DNA from: Methanobacteriota archaeon
Lineage (GTDB): Archaea > Thermoplasmatota > Poseidoniia > Poseidoniales > Thalassarchaeaceae
Length of the DNA stretch: 64,000 bases
Assembly: GCA_018650285.1 (NCBI GenBank)
Contig: JABIGF010000028.1
Span: 1-64,000 of the forward strand
Reading direction: 5' to 3'
Position numbers and translations under genes: made by a program. Below the pieces are notes generated by a model. That model did no database searches and had not been told where the DNA came from. It saw only the letters and a list, made by a program, of their open reading frames with translations. Below are positions 44,094-52,657 of this stretch, one piece after another. Positions within the stretch are counted from its first letter, which is position 1. Each line of letters opens with the position of its first letter.

Positions 44094-44195
44094 GTTACAA
44101 GATGTTGCACCTTTTGTTACTACTTTCTGAATATTATTCGTGGTGAGTTAGTAAAACCATACTTTCTCCAATGGAAATATGTAACAAAATGTAAC
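44094..44195. promoter_or_regulatory. GTTAC/GTAAC operator-like cluster between two divergent wHTH genes
   Basis: GTTACA (44094), TTTTGTTAC (44112-44120) and GTAACAAAATGTAAC (44181-44195) are copies of one half-site, present in both orientations. Position between two divergent genes with winged-helix domains suggests autoregulation. TTCTCCAATGGAAAT at 44164-44178 also resembles an origin recognition box. A TATATA-like box lies near 44216. Confidence 0.45.
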
Positions 44196-44269
44196 TAATG
44201 AAATAATTGAAGTACTATATACTACTCCGTTAATTACAACCTGCTTATTCAGGTGCCAAGGTGTATGTG

Positions 44270-46915
44270 ATGCCAAAGAGCGTGAAAGCAACTACGAGAA
44301 AGCGCATTCGTGGTAGTTATCGTCGTCGCATTATCGATCACCTATCAGATGGTCCTGCTACTGTAAGTGGTACTAGCCAAGCAGTTGGTTTACGACTGCC
44401 CCATGCATCAGCCGAATTAAAGAGAATGAGGGACGAGGGGCTTGTTCACTCTGATTCAAGCGCAGGGCAAAGAGGAGCAAAGCAGCATTTGACGGCTACA
44501 GGTTGGCAATTATTGATTGATGATGAACTTGCTAGATTACAAGCAATTGGAATAGATGATATTCCAACTGGGGCTGTGGGTAGATTACTTGCTAAAGATG
44601 GCCCCCAACTTCTACTTGCTTACACCAAATCAATCTCAAGTCCATTGATACCTCTGCCCAAATCTAGTGATTTTTCACAAATGGACGATTCATCATTCTC
44701 CAGTGGAATTCAAGGGGGCAATGGGGAATGGATTTGGTCAGTTGCCCGAGAAGCTGAGGTAAGATGGTATGAACTTGAAACATTAAACCCCGTAAACTTG
44801 CCAAACAGTGACAATTCAAATTCATCATTAGCTGATTGGGTTGAGTCAACTACAATGATTGGATTAGTTCGTGCAAAATTGCTTGACCCAAGACAAAACA
44901 TGCGACTTACCATCGGAAGTTGGTTTTGTGAACCAGAGGTTGATTCTTGGCCTGATTTGCCGATGCCAATGGGGGGTTCTGAATCTTGGAGTCTTGGGAT
45001 AGCGCACGAGTCGGCACCACCTCTGCAGTCTCAATGCCCTATTTGTGCAATATTGCCTGACCGCCTTTCTACAACCACACTTCTCGCTGCTGCTTCAGAA
45101 GGCGCTCTTGTCATCGCCGAAGCCTCACTACTTGGCCGTCAAGGCGATGCCCTCCCTCTATCAATTCTTGAATCGTGGGTGGCGCGCGCTCATCCAAGGT
45201 TATCACAGACCGAAAGAAAACATCGACTTCAAGGATTAACTCAAGCGATTAGAAAAGGGCGCAGGAAAAGAAGTGGTATAATTAGGGTTGAAGAATCAAC
45301 CTGGAGGCGATTTCAGGCAGATTGGTCTAACCACCAATGGTCGGATTCTAGTGAAGTCGGCAACATTCTGTTAGATGTTCATGGTTTGTCAAATACTGCT
45401 TGGCTATCACTTATTGATTGGTCACTCGCACGTCAAGAAACAACACCCGTAGTATTACAATATCCAATAGGGCATGACGATTCAAAATTGTTACATTCGG
45501 TTTTTTCAGATTCAAGGACCCGTCTTGCAATTCTTTCATCTGAACCAGAAACACCACTCGCATATCCTACACTACGTCCTGATCCGATTAGGCCCCTGTC
45601 TTGGTATCGTCTGCGTTTAGCAGGGGATGTTGAATTACCATGTCAAGTGACATCTCGCCGCCCACCAAGTTTCACATCCCCGCCCCCATTTTGGGTCTCA
45701 CCTAACAATGCCATGGAGTTGGCAGAATCTGCTTCTACTGCTCGTGAAGCGGCAGGTGATTCAGCCCCTCCCGATGCGACAGCATCGTCGTCGTCAGAAA
45801 TGAGAATATTTGCTGCAGTTTTGAGGTACCCCGTTGGTGATGTGGATTGGGCTGACCGTATTGAATCGGTCGACCCATTGGCGGCATGGATTGCTTCTCC
45901 CGTTGAAAACCGTTGGTCTTTATGGAGGAGGCAAGGGCCGAATCTTGGTGCCGATTGGATTGAATTATTGCTACCTGAGTCAATCCCCTTTGAAAATTTA
46001 GCAACAGTTGCAGGAGCGGCTCCAATTGAATGGCAAGATGCCGCACAATCATTTCTAGTTGAGAAAATTCGTCATGAAAATGATTTGGCATTGCGATTGA
46101 GGACGTTAGTTGATTCACATTCCCTTGATGATGCGGCAGCAACTTGGCTTGCATCAACTCTGCTTTCGCAAGTTGCGTGGTTGCCAAAAGAATTGGTAAA
46201 GGAATTATCAAGTTGGGCCCCGTCCTGTTTAGCAAACCATCCTGCAAAGAATATGGTGCCCGCCTTGACCGGATTAAACTGGTTAACAGCACAAGGAGAG
46301 TTAGGGAATGAATGGGTTGAGAGATTAGAAAGGACAATCAATCCTTCTAATTCAATGTCCGGTTGGCTTACACTTTTGGGGATGGTTAGAGATGGCCGCA
46401 AAGCAAATATTGAGGGCGTTGCATCAATTCTCTCACTTCCTATTGAGTGGTGGGCACCATTTTCTCCACAATTATTCAATTTGTTGACTGAGTCAAGTGA
46501 AGGTAGAGAATTATTGTTGAGGGAAAAAATTTCTTGGGCAGCGGCTCTTTTTAGAGAGGTTGGAGAATCACATACAGTACCTGGTGTTGGAATTATCCCT
46601 CATCCGGGATGTTCTTCAGAACTTATTTCTCGGTTGGAACGATTATTGCATGGGGTGGATATTGAATCAGATTTAGATGGTGCAAATGGATTACATGATA
46701 TTCTCAATGCAATGAAATCTGTAGCGAGCCACAAACCTCCTATGGTTGGATTATCACATCCTCTTATTGGTTGGTTGCTTCAACCAAGTGATAGATGGCC
46801 AAAATTTTCAGCAACTGAAATTATTGCTGGAGACCCAGAAGTTGCATTGTTGTTGGCAGCAGGGAAAAGCGGCTTCCATCCTTCACTTCAAGAGTTCACT
46901 CAGAAGCGATTATGA
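44270..46915 (+). CDS. 881-residue protein with N-terminal winged helix, rest unknown
   Basis: Residues about 8-75 form a winged helix (RRRIIDHLSDGPATVSGTSQAVGL, here in parts RRRIIDHLSDGP and SQAVGLRLPHASAEL), as in MarR/ArsR-like regulators. The remaining ~800 residues are unassigned and Trp/Ser/Leu-rich with alternating helices, including a CPICAIL motif around 255; no Walker, nuclease or membrane motif is visible. Such large winged-helix proteins may be regulators with an embedded sensor domain. ATG at 44270 has AGGTG six bases upstream; GTG codons at 44261 and 44267 are alternatives. Confidence 0.7.
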   Translation: MPKSVKATTRKRIRGSYRRRIIDHLSDGPATVSGTSQAVGLRLPHASAELKRMRDEGLVHSDSSAGQRGAKQHLTATGWQLLIDDELARLQAIGIDDIPTGAVGRLLAKDGPQLLLAYTKSISSPLIPLPKSSDFSQMDDSSFSSGIQGGNGEWIWSVAREAEVRWYELETLNPVNLPNSDNSNSSLADWVESTTMIGLVRAKLLDPRQNMRLTIGSWFCEPEVDSWPDLPMPMGGSESWSLGIAHESAPPLQSQCPICAILPDRLSTTTLLAAASEGALVIAEASLLGRQGDALPLSILESWVARAHPRLSQTERKHRLQGLTQAIRKGRRKRSGIIRVEESTWRRFQADWSNHQWSDSSEVGNILLDVHGLSNTAWLSLIDWSLARQETTPVVLQYPIGHDDSKLLHSVFSDSRTRLAILSSEPETPLAYPTLRPDPIRPLSWYRLRLAGDVELPCQVTSRRPPSFTSPPPFWVSPNNAMELAESASTAREAAGDSAPPDATASSSSEMRIFAAVLRYPVGDVDWADRIESVDPLAAWIASPVENRWSLWRRQGPNLGADWIELLLPESIPFENLATVAGAAPIEWQDAAQSFLVEKIRHENDLALRLRTLVDSHSLDDAAATWLASTLLSQVAWLPKELVKELSSWAPSCLANHPAKNMVPALTGLNWLTAQGELGNEWVERLERTINPSNSMSGWLTLLGMVRDGRKANIEGVASILSLPIEWWAPFSPQLFNLLTESSEGRELLLREKISWAAALFREVGESHTVPGVGIIPHPGCSSELISRLERLLHGVDIESDLDGANGLHDILNAMKSVASHKPPMVGLSHPLIGWLLQPSDRWPKFSATEIIAGDPEVALLLAAGKSGFHPSLQEFTQKRL

Positions 46916-46944
46916 CATTATTCCATCAATCATAGCATTCAAAA

Positions 46945-47245
46945 AGGGCGGTTTATCCCAATAATTTGCCCCGGCTGCAACACCACACGGACCTTGGCCT
47001 TCGCCGGCGAGGAATGAACTGTGGTACCAAGTACGGGGTATCGCCGCCATCGAAGGCCGTGGTGACCCTTTTGGGAATGAACCTCGGTGCAACTTGGCGG
47101 CAGGGCGAGAAGGTCTCCATTTGACCGCTGTGCGCGGAATGATTCATGGAACCACCCACTTGTCCGACAGACGCCCCGAGGTGGGTCAGAACTTCCGAGC
47201 CAAAAGCGATGAGGCGGTTCGTTACTCCTCGGGGCACACTTTTTC
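46945..47245 (+). ncRNA. GC-rich structured RNA candidate, family not assigned
   Basis: A 300-base gap, much richer in G+C than its surroundings, holds nested complementary arms: 46981-46986 with 47059-47064; 46996-47002 with 47052-47058; 47005-47010 with 47041-47046; 47023-47028 with 47037-47042. A separate 9-bp perfect hairpin pairs 47173-47181 with 47227-47235, and TTTTT follows at 47240. The GGTACC/GGTATC pairing needs a G-U, which favours the plus strand. Size and single occurrence suit RNase P or SRP RNA, but the conserved sequences of neither (GGAAAGUCC-type CR-I, or GGAAGGGAGCA of helix 8) were found. Confidence 0.45.
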
Positions 47246-47295
47246 CTTATGATTCTCCGTAGGCTTGATTGAGGTCCCACTCTCACGGTGTATTG

Positions 47296-48312
47296 ATGCC
47301 GCCGTTTTCGCTATGTCTTCTCGGCGGCACTTTCGACCGTTTTCATGTTGGCCATCATAATTTGATATCAACTTGTTTGAAGCAGGCTGACAAGGTTCAA
47401 ATTTGGCTTACAAGTGATGTGATGGCTAATTCAAAGAACCCACTTATTCTTGATTGGGAAACCCGTCAAAATGAGATAATTAAGTGGGCAGAACAAATAG
47501 GAGTGGACACTCGAATAACAATTCATCATCTTGAGGATATTGTAGGTCCTGCACCAACCTCTGAGTTGGCTGATTCAATAGGTTGTACATCTGAAACAAG
47601 ACCGGCTTGTGAATCAATTAACAATTTGCGAATGACAGCAGCGTTGCCACTACTTGAGATAATAGAGGTAAATCATGCGGTCTGTGCTGATGGTGAAATT
47701 ATTTCATCAAATAGAATTAGAGCTGGTGAAATTAACCGCCAAGGCCAACCTTGGCTAGGGGACGCAGAAATGTATCTCAATCAAAAGATGCCAGGGATTC
47801 TTGATGATGAGTTGAAAAAACCCTTTGGTACCTTACATGAAGGCCCAGAAACAAAACCTGAAGTCGCCATGAAAAAGGCATTAGAATCAATATCTCAACA
47901 TACACCAAAAATAATTGCAGTGGGAGATGTCACAGTGCAGACAATGATTGACATGGGTGAAATTCCTGATATTGCTTTTGTTGATGGAATGACAAAACGA
48001 GAGATATGGGCGGATGCTGAGAAACTAGATCGCACAAAATTCCCTCATCTTTCAACTTGCATCAACCCACCCGGACTAATTACCGCTGATTTGAAATTGG
48101 CTACTAAAGTAGCACTTTCGAATAGTCGCCCAACTCTTGTGGTTGTGTCGGGAGAGGAGGATTTAGCGCCCATCGTTGTTCATCTCCTCGCTCCACTTGG
48201 GTGTGCGGTACTATATGGCCAACCGACAAAAGGGGTAGTTGTAAGAATCACTAGTCAAGAGACAAAGGAAAATTGCCGCCGCCTTCTTGATGTCTTCACA
48301 CAGGAGATGTAA
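47296..48312 (+). CDS. Fused phosphopantetheine adenylyltransferase and GTP-dependent dephospho-CoA kinase
   Basis: 338 residues, two enzymes in one chain. Residues 1-165 are an archaeal PPAT: GGTFDRFHVGHH (10-21) is the nucleotidyltransferase HxGH motif. Residues about 175-338 are a DUF359 GTP-dependent dephospho-CoA kinase: VGDVTVQTMIDMG, PDIAFVDGMTKR, and GEEDLAPIVVHLLAPLG with LYGQPTKGVVV. Together they catalyse the last two steps of CoA synthesis. In most archaea the two are separate genes; the fusion parallels the eukaryotic CoA synthase but with an unrelated kinase. ATG at 47296 is the first before the PPAT fold. Confidence 0.92.
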   Translation: MPPFSLCLLGGTFDRFHVGHHNLISTCLKQADKVQIWLTSDVMANSKNPLILDWETRQNEIIKWAEQIGVDTRITIHHLEDIVGPAPTSELADSIGCTSETRPACESINNLRMTAALPLLEIIEVNHAVCADGEIISSNRIRAGEINRQGQPWLGDAEMYLNQKMPGILDDELKKPFGTLHEGPETKPEVAMKKALESISQHTPKIIAVGDVTVQTMIDMGEIPDIAFVDGMTKREIWADAEKLDRTKFPHLSTCINPPGLITADLKLATKVALSNSRPTLVVVSGEEDLAPIVVHLLAPLGCAVLYGQPTKGVVVRITSQETKENCRRLLDVFTQEM

Positions 48313-48315
48313 TTG

Positions 48316-49275
48316 GTGAATAAACCACTCATTAGCATCACTGTTTGTGTGCGTGATGGCGTGAATTGGATAGATGATTGCATGGTCGCACTTTGCGCTC
48401 AAACACATCGTCCGTTGGAAATCATTGCTGTAGATGATGGCTCAACCGACGGTAGCCGTGAAAAATTGTTGCAATGGAATGATGAAAAAGCGGAACAAGA
48501 AAAATCCAATGGAATTCCCGTTCGTGTATTGACACAAGAACCACTTGGCCTTTCAGCAGGTAGAAATTATTCACTCAATGAGGCTAATGGCGATTGGGTT
48601 GCCATTACCGATATTGATTGTAGACCAAGAGTAGATTGGATAGAGCGATTATTCTCATCAAGCAAAGAAGTGGAAGCGGTGACTGGTCGTGTCATCTTTA
48701 ACCAAGGCAGAACTTCAGTTAGTAAATTACGTGCACGTTCAATTGCTTGGAAGTATTCTTCACGTTCAGAAAATACCACATTGGCAAATGGCCCTTGTTC
48801 AATGTTCAAGAGAGAGAGCCTAATTTCACGAGGTGGTTTTGACCCTTCATGGTATCATGCTGAAGATATGGAAGTTTCAATGAAAATTTTGCAATCTGGC
48901 GAATTAATTCGATATGAGCCCGAAGCGGTAGTTGATCATGTTGCAGAAGAATCCCTTTTCCATTTTCTTTCAAAGCGTCGTAGAGATGCGCGAGCACATA
49001 CAAGAATTATGAGATATTATCGCGGTGTAAAACATGATTTTTCCAATGATGGAAAAATCATTGTCTTTTTTTTATTACCCTTCATCGTATTGATTGCTAG
49101 CATTACTACCTTCTCAGACATCTTGTATCCAGTGATGGCAATAATGCTATTCATGATATTGTTTCGCAATTACTTGCTATGGAGTGCTGCGTTATGGTTG
49201 GGTGCGTTCGAGGGATGCATAGATGCATTACTTGGAAAAAATGGGCACAAACCGTTGTTTAGAAAACAGGTGTAA
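48316..49275 (+). CDS. Family 2 glycosyltransferase with C-terminal membrane segments
   Basis: About 319 residues. The GT-A domain has SITVCVRDG, IIAVDDGSTDGS, ITDIDCRPR (the DxD-type metal site) and GGFDPSWYHAEDMEVSM. Two to three hydrophobic segments near 245-300 anchor it in the membrane. It transfers a nucleotide sugar to a glycan or lipid carrier. AGGAGA lies upstream of GTG at 48316; a TTG at 48313 is an equal alternative. It begins a few bases after the CoA fusion gene, probably as one transcript. Confidence 0.9.
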   Translation: MNKPLISITVCVRDGVNWIDDCMVALCAQTHRPLEIIAVDDGSTDGSREKLLQWNDEKAEQEKSNGIPVRVLTQEPLGLSAGRNYSLNEANGDWVAITDIDCRPRVDWIERLFSSSKEVEAVTGRVIFNQGRTSVSKLRARSIAWKYSSRSENTTLANGPCSMFKRESLISRGGFDPSWYHAEDMEVSMKILQSGELIRYEPEAVVDHVAEESLFHFLSKRRRDARAHTRIMRYYRGVKHDFSNDGKIIVFFLLPFIVLIASITTFSDILYPVMAIMLFMILFRNYLLWSAALWLGAFEGCIDALLGKNGHKPLFRKQV

Positions 49276-49279
49276 CTGT

Positions 49280-49918
49280 TTATGATTCTGATGTAGAATT
49301 TTCAGTTTCATTTACTAGAGCCAAGAAGCGCAAACCAAATCCGAATGCAAGAAGCGGTGCAGTAACTGCGTACACACCGATGTCAGTCCATGCCCAGTAG
49401 ACAAGAGACCAGTAAGCGTAGAATCCGAAACCAATGAGAAGGCACCATGCAGCCGCACTCATGGTAATACCGCCTTCTTCACGACCAGAGACAAGGCTAG
49501 TCCAAATAGGGTGGAAAATAATGCCCTTGAACCAAGTCTGGAAGCCACCCTCTACTTTCTGGTGAATTCCCCATGCACCCCAAAGGATACCTGCAACAGC
49601 CATTGCTAGGAATACAGTATCAGACCATGGTCGGTAAACCATATCATTAGCGTAAGGCTCATCCCATAGATATCCCATTGTAAGATATCCTGCCCAAACT
49701 ACTTTGCGTTGTCCAGCGACTACTACTCCGAACACCACATTGACAATTCCAAGGATTAATCCCCAAACTCCTAGTCCGAAGATAAGAGATGAGAAAGCCT
49801 TGCCCGGCGCTTTAAACCAACCAACAATCATGCTGACAATCTCATTGCCGCCCTCTACACTGTCGTCGCTCATTAAGGCGGCGACCGGCGCCCCTCTCTT
49901 AACAATTCTTAGCGGCAT
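49280..49918 (-). CDS. Four-to-five-helix membrane protein, unknown function
   Basis: 212 residues, with hydrophobic segments at about 45-68, 100-118, 150-170 and 175-200 and Trp-rich loops. No motif is recognised. The first 15 residues, before MSDDS, look atypical; ATG at 49873 is a plausible alternative start. It is convergent with the glycosyltransferase, 4 bases apart. Confidence 0.65.
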   Translation of the reverse strand: MPLRIVKRGAPVAALMSDDSVEGGNEIVSMIVGWFKAPGKAFSSLIFGLGVWGLILGIVNVVFGVVVAGQRKVVWAGYLTMGYLWDEPYANDMVYRPWSDTVFLAMAVAGILWGAWGIHQKVEGGFQTWFKGIIFHPIWTSLVSGREEGGITMSAAAWCLLIGFGFYAYWSLVYWAWTDIGVYAVTAPLLAFGFGLRFLALVNETENSTSES

Positions 49919-50003
49919 AGCGCCATATTTTTCGGCTCAGCCCCTACTTTCTGAAAGGAAATTAGGATATTAGCAGGTAAAACAAATAGTGGGTCGCATC
50001 AAT

Positions 50004-51242
50004 TCAGAGCCTTGATTGAAGCCGATATGTTGCGTTTATGACCGGTTTCATCGCTTCATCAGATTCGCCCATGATGGAAATCGCATTGATATTTTTAGGA
50101 ATGCAAGTGTTGATGCGGTTACTTCTACCATATCTCCCCAAACTTGTGGTTTTTGAAGTAACTAATCCTAGGCTATCGAGATTATTTATGACATTCCCAA
50201 TTGAACGGGAAACTAAGGGTGTTGTTGATGCATTTTGGCAAGTTAGTTGGTAGACAGAGTAAACTTCTCCTGTGGAAATATTGGTTAATCCATTACTCTC
50301 ATTGAGTAGGATACTGTACAGAACCAACTTTTGATGGAAGGGGAGCCCAGAAATAACTGGAGTCATTTGGTCAAACTGTAATTGGTTTTGAGCAATTCTG
50401 ACATGTTCTGTTGAGACAATTTCTTCTCCAGCCACATCTGCTTTTTGAACAGCTACTCTCAGCAAGTCTAGAGCACGGCGAGCATCTCCATGTTCTTGGG
50501 CTGCCAAAGCAGAGCAGAGTTTGATTACCCCCTCTTCCAATACTCCCTCGCGTACGCCTGCGCGAGCGCGCTGCATGAGAATATCTTCAATTTGCTTTGA
50601 ATTATATGGAGAAAATGCCACATCTTCAGAACCTAATCTTGAGGCGATTCGAGCGTCAAGCATTTCTGTAAAGTTCAAATCATTCGTAATGCCTATGACG
50701 CAACAACGAGAATTCCTCAATTCATAATTCAGACTAGTTAGTGGGTAGAGGATATCATCACCGTGTCTCTTGACAAGATGATCAATTTCGTCCAACACAA
50801 AAATATGCACACCACCAAGAGATTCCATGTTCTCTTTCAATCTTTCAAGAACTTTGTCAGTTGGCCAACCAGTAAATGGTACTTGTTTGCGACTATCATC
50901 AGATAGTTCGTTTGCTAATTGGGCGAGAACTCGATACTTTGTATCAACGGAACAGCAGTTAACTTCAACAGTATGGATAGTTCTACCAAGAGTAGCTCCT
51001 CTTTGCAATAGTTGTTTGCACACATGCCGTGTAACAGCGGTCTTGCCAAGGCCAGGCTGACCATAGAGAATCATGTTGGAAGGTATCTGACCTTGAAGCG
51101 CCTCTACTAAATTATGAACAAGAGATTCGATTTCATTTTCACGGTGTGGTAAGTTACCAGGGATGAATCCGTGATGGAGAACTTCTTTGTTTGTAAAGAG
51201 GCTATCATTGCCGAGGAGATGGTCGAAAATATTTCGGCTCAT
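50004..51242 (-). CDS. orc1: Orc1/Cdc6 replication initiator
   Basis: About 412 residues. Binds origin DNA and loads the MCM helicase. The AAA+ core has Walker A GQPGLGKT (about 60-67), Walker B VLDEID (near 150) and the sensor-2 region GDARRALDLL (about 250). A winged-helix domain occupies the last ~120 residues. AAGGAGGA ten bases upstream sets the ATG at 51242; the frame is open further but lacks support. It is read away from the AT-rich gap at 51372-51725, the usual arrangement of archaeal origins. Confidence 0.95.
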   Translation of the reverse strand: MSRNIFDHLLGNDSLFTNKEVLHHGFIPGNLPHRENEIESLVHNLVEALQGQIPSNMILYGQPGLGKTAVTRHVCKQLLQRGATLGRTIHTVEVNCCSVDTKYRVLAQLANELSDDSRKQVPFTGWPTDKVLERLKENMESLGGVHIFVLDEIDHLVKRHGDDILYPLTSLNYELRNSRCCVIGITNDLNFTEMLDARIASRLGSEDVAFSPYNSKQIEDILMQRARAGVREGVLEEGVIKLCSALAAQEHGDARRALDLLRVAVQKADVAGEEIVSTEHVRIAQNQLQFDQMTPVISGLPFHQKLVLYSILLNESNGLTNISTGEVYSVYQLTCQNASTTPLVSRSIGNVINNLDSLGLVTSKTTSLGRYGRSNRINTCIPKNINAISIMGESDEAMKPVINATYRLQSRL

Positions 51243-51371
51243 TTTATAACATTCCTCCTTCTTTTTAATACGACTGGTCTTGCTTCTATTTGTGCTCACC
51301 GCTTGTCGCCGCTACCAAGGTTCATGAGGAGGCGTGTCGGTCTAATAAGCCTACTTGCTGAATTATCTTGA

Positions 51372-51725
51372 CAACATATATTATTCAACCTAGTAGAATT
51401 AATTTTACTATATTAACTCTCAATTGGAAATAGACAAAAAATAACGTTTTTGCCCACGTGGTGTAATGTTTTCACCATTCTCCCGCCATGCTACTTTTGC
51501 TGTGCCTTGCTAAACATCTGTCATCAGGGGGCATCTTTATATGTGATTTTGAGAGTGTTTTTTTTGATTGATTTTTTGTAACATTTTCGCGTAATATTTT
51601 TTGGAATATTATTGCTTCTCAATAAGTGAATTATTGTTGGAATTGATAATATATTTCTTTATGATAATATAAGCATTCGATGTTATAAAATTAATATATT
51701 ATTCTAACACTTAGTTAAATTCTTT
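51372..51725. other. AT-rich replication origin candidate beside orc1
   Basis: The 354-base non-coding stretch between orc1 and the hydrolase gene has very long AT runs, suitable for a duplex-unwinding element (51540-51720). Origin-recognition-box-like CTCTCAATTGGAAAT (51417-51431) and TTTTCAATTGGAAATT (51723-51738) bracket it. CCACGTGG at 51454-51461 and GGGGG near 51527 add further candidate sites. The rest, 51243-51371, is ordinary upstream sequence of orc1. Confidence 0.5.
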
Positions 51726-52502
51726 TCAATTGGAAATTTGCAATAATTGCCCATCTTCCCATGAAAATCGGTCACCATCACTAACTTGAATTACATTGCT
51801 AGGTAATTCAGATATTATTTCATTATTAGATGTAAAAAGATGGGTGGCTAGGAAAATTGTTTGTGGATTCTTTTCAGCTAACTCTCTCAAACTTGACGGC
51901 TTGAAATGCATTTCAGTTGGGACACCATCTGGAATTCCAACTTCAATTATCACTACATCAACTTCACTAGATCTTTTTTCAATCTCTTCACATGGCCCAG
52001 AATCACCACAGTGAATTATTGTGAAACCTGAGGTGTGGGTTAATTGGTAACCGTGCGGGTCTGTAACTGGTACATGGTTTACCTCAAACCTTTCGTATTG
52101 CCATTCTTGGACACCTTCAACAAGCCCAGTTGGGGAATTGTGGAATCGAACATTATTTTGTAATACGTCAGCAAGTGTTTCTGGGAATGCTAATTCTGAG
52201 ATGTTGCAAAATCTCTCATTACCTCCTTTGTGAAGATGAACGTTGACAATATTTTTTCCTTCACGGTCTGAAATATACTTTCTTTCTAGAATAAAAAATG
52301 GGAAACCAAAGATATGGTCTCCATGCCAATGAGTAATTAGCAATGTGTTGATGTCAGATGGGCTGAGTCCCGCTCGTTGTAATTGATAGAGAATTGTTGG
52401 CGGGGCATCAATCAAAATTTGTCCATCAATCAGAACTAATGAATGCAGTCTTCCCTCGGGACAGAATGCATTTCCGCTGCCAAGAAACCTCACCTCCACC
52501 AT
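51726..52502 (-). CDS. Metallo-beta-lactamase-fold hydrolase, RNase Z-like
   Basis: 258 residues. The metal motif THWHGDHIFGFP is clear, with EVRFLGSGNAFCPEGR at the start as in RNase Z (ELAC) proteins, HCGDSG for a further ligand and a final ATHLF. It may trim tRNA 3' ends, or be a related phosphodiesterase; the GSGNAFCP opening is not fully that of RNase Z. ATG at 52502 follows GGTGA; the 28 residues possible before it read as non-coding. It is divergent from the reductase. Confidence 0.85.
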   Translation of the reverse strand: MVEVRFLGSGNAFCPEGRLHSLVLIDGQILIDAPPTILYQLQRAGLSPSDINTLLITHWHGDHIFGFPFFILERKYISDREGKNIVNVHLHKGGNERFCNISELAFPETLADVLQNNVRFHNSPTGLVEGVQEWQYERFEVNHVPVTDPHGYQLTHTSGFTIIHCGDSGPCEEIEKRSSEVDVVIIEVGIPDGVPTEMHFKPSSLRELAEKNPQTIFLATHLFTSNNEIISELPSNVIQVSDGDRFSWEDGQLLQISN

Positions 52503-52657
52503 GTTGTCACCGATTGTCGGAGGGTGGCTTACTGCTTTAGTTACGCGCCACATGTTGCGAATAGAATTAGTAGCACGCCGCTCCATTCGCTTGATAAACG
52601 GTAGGCGAGACGGGAGGGTTAACCGCCGTAGGCGGCTTGTCAGCGGAAGTTGGTAAA

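Noticed and set aside
46945-47245. Naming the RNA as RNase P or SRP RNA
   Set aside because: The size fits, but I could not find the conserved core sequences of either on either strand, so no name is given.
46939-47286. Minus-strand open frames in the GC-rich gap
   Set aside because: Overlapping frames in several phases are open because the island is GC-rich; the translations are Arg/Pro-rich with no domain, and nested helices explain the sequence better.
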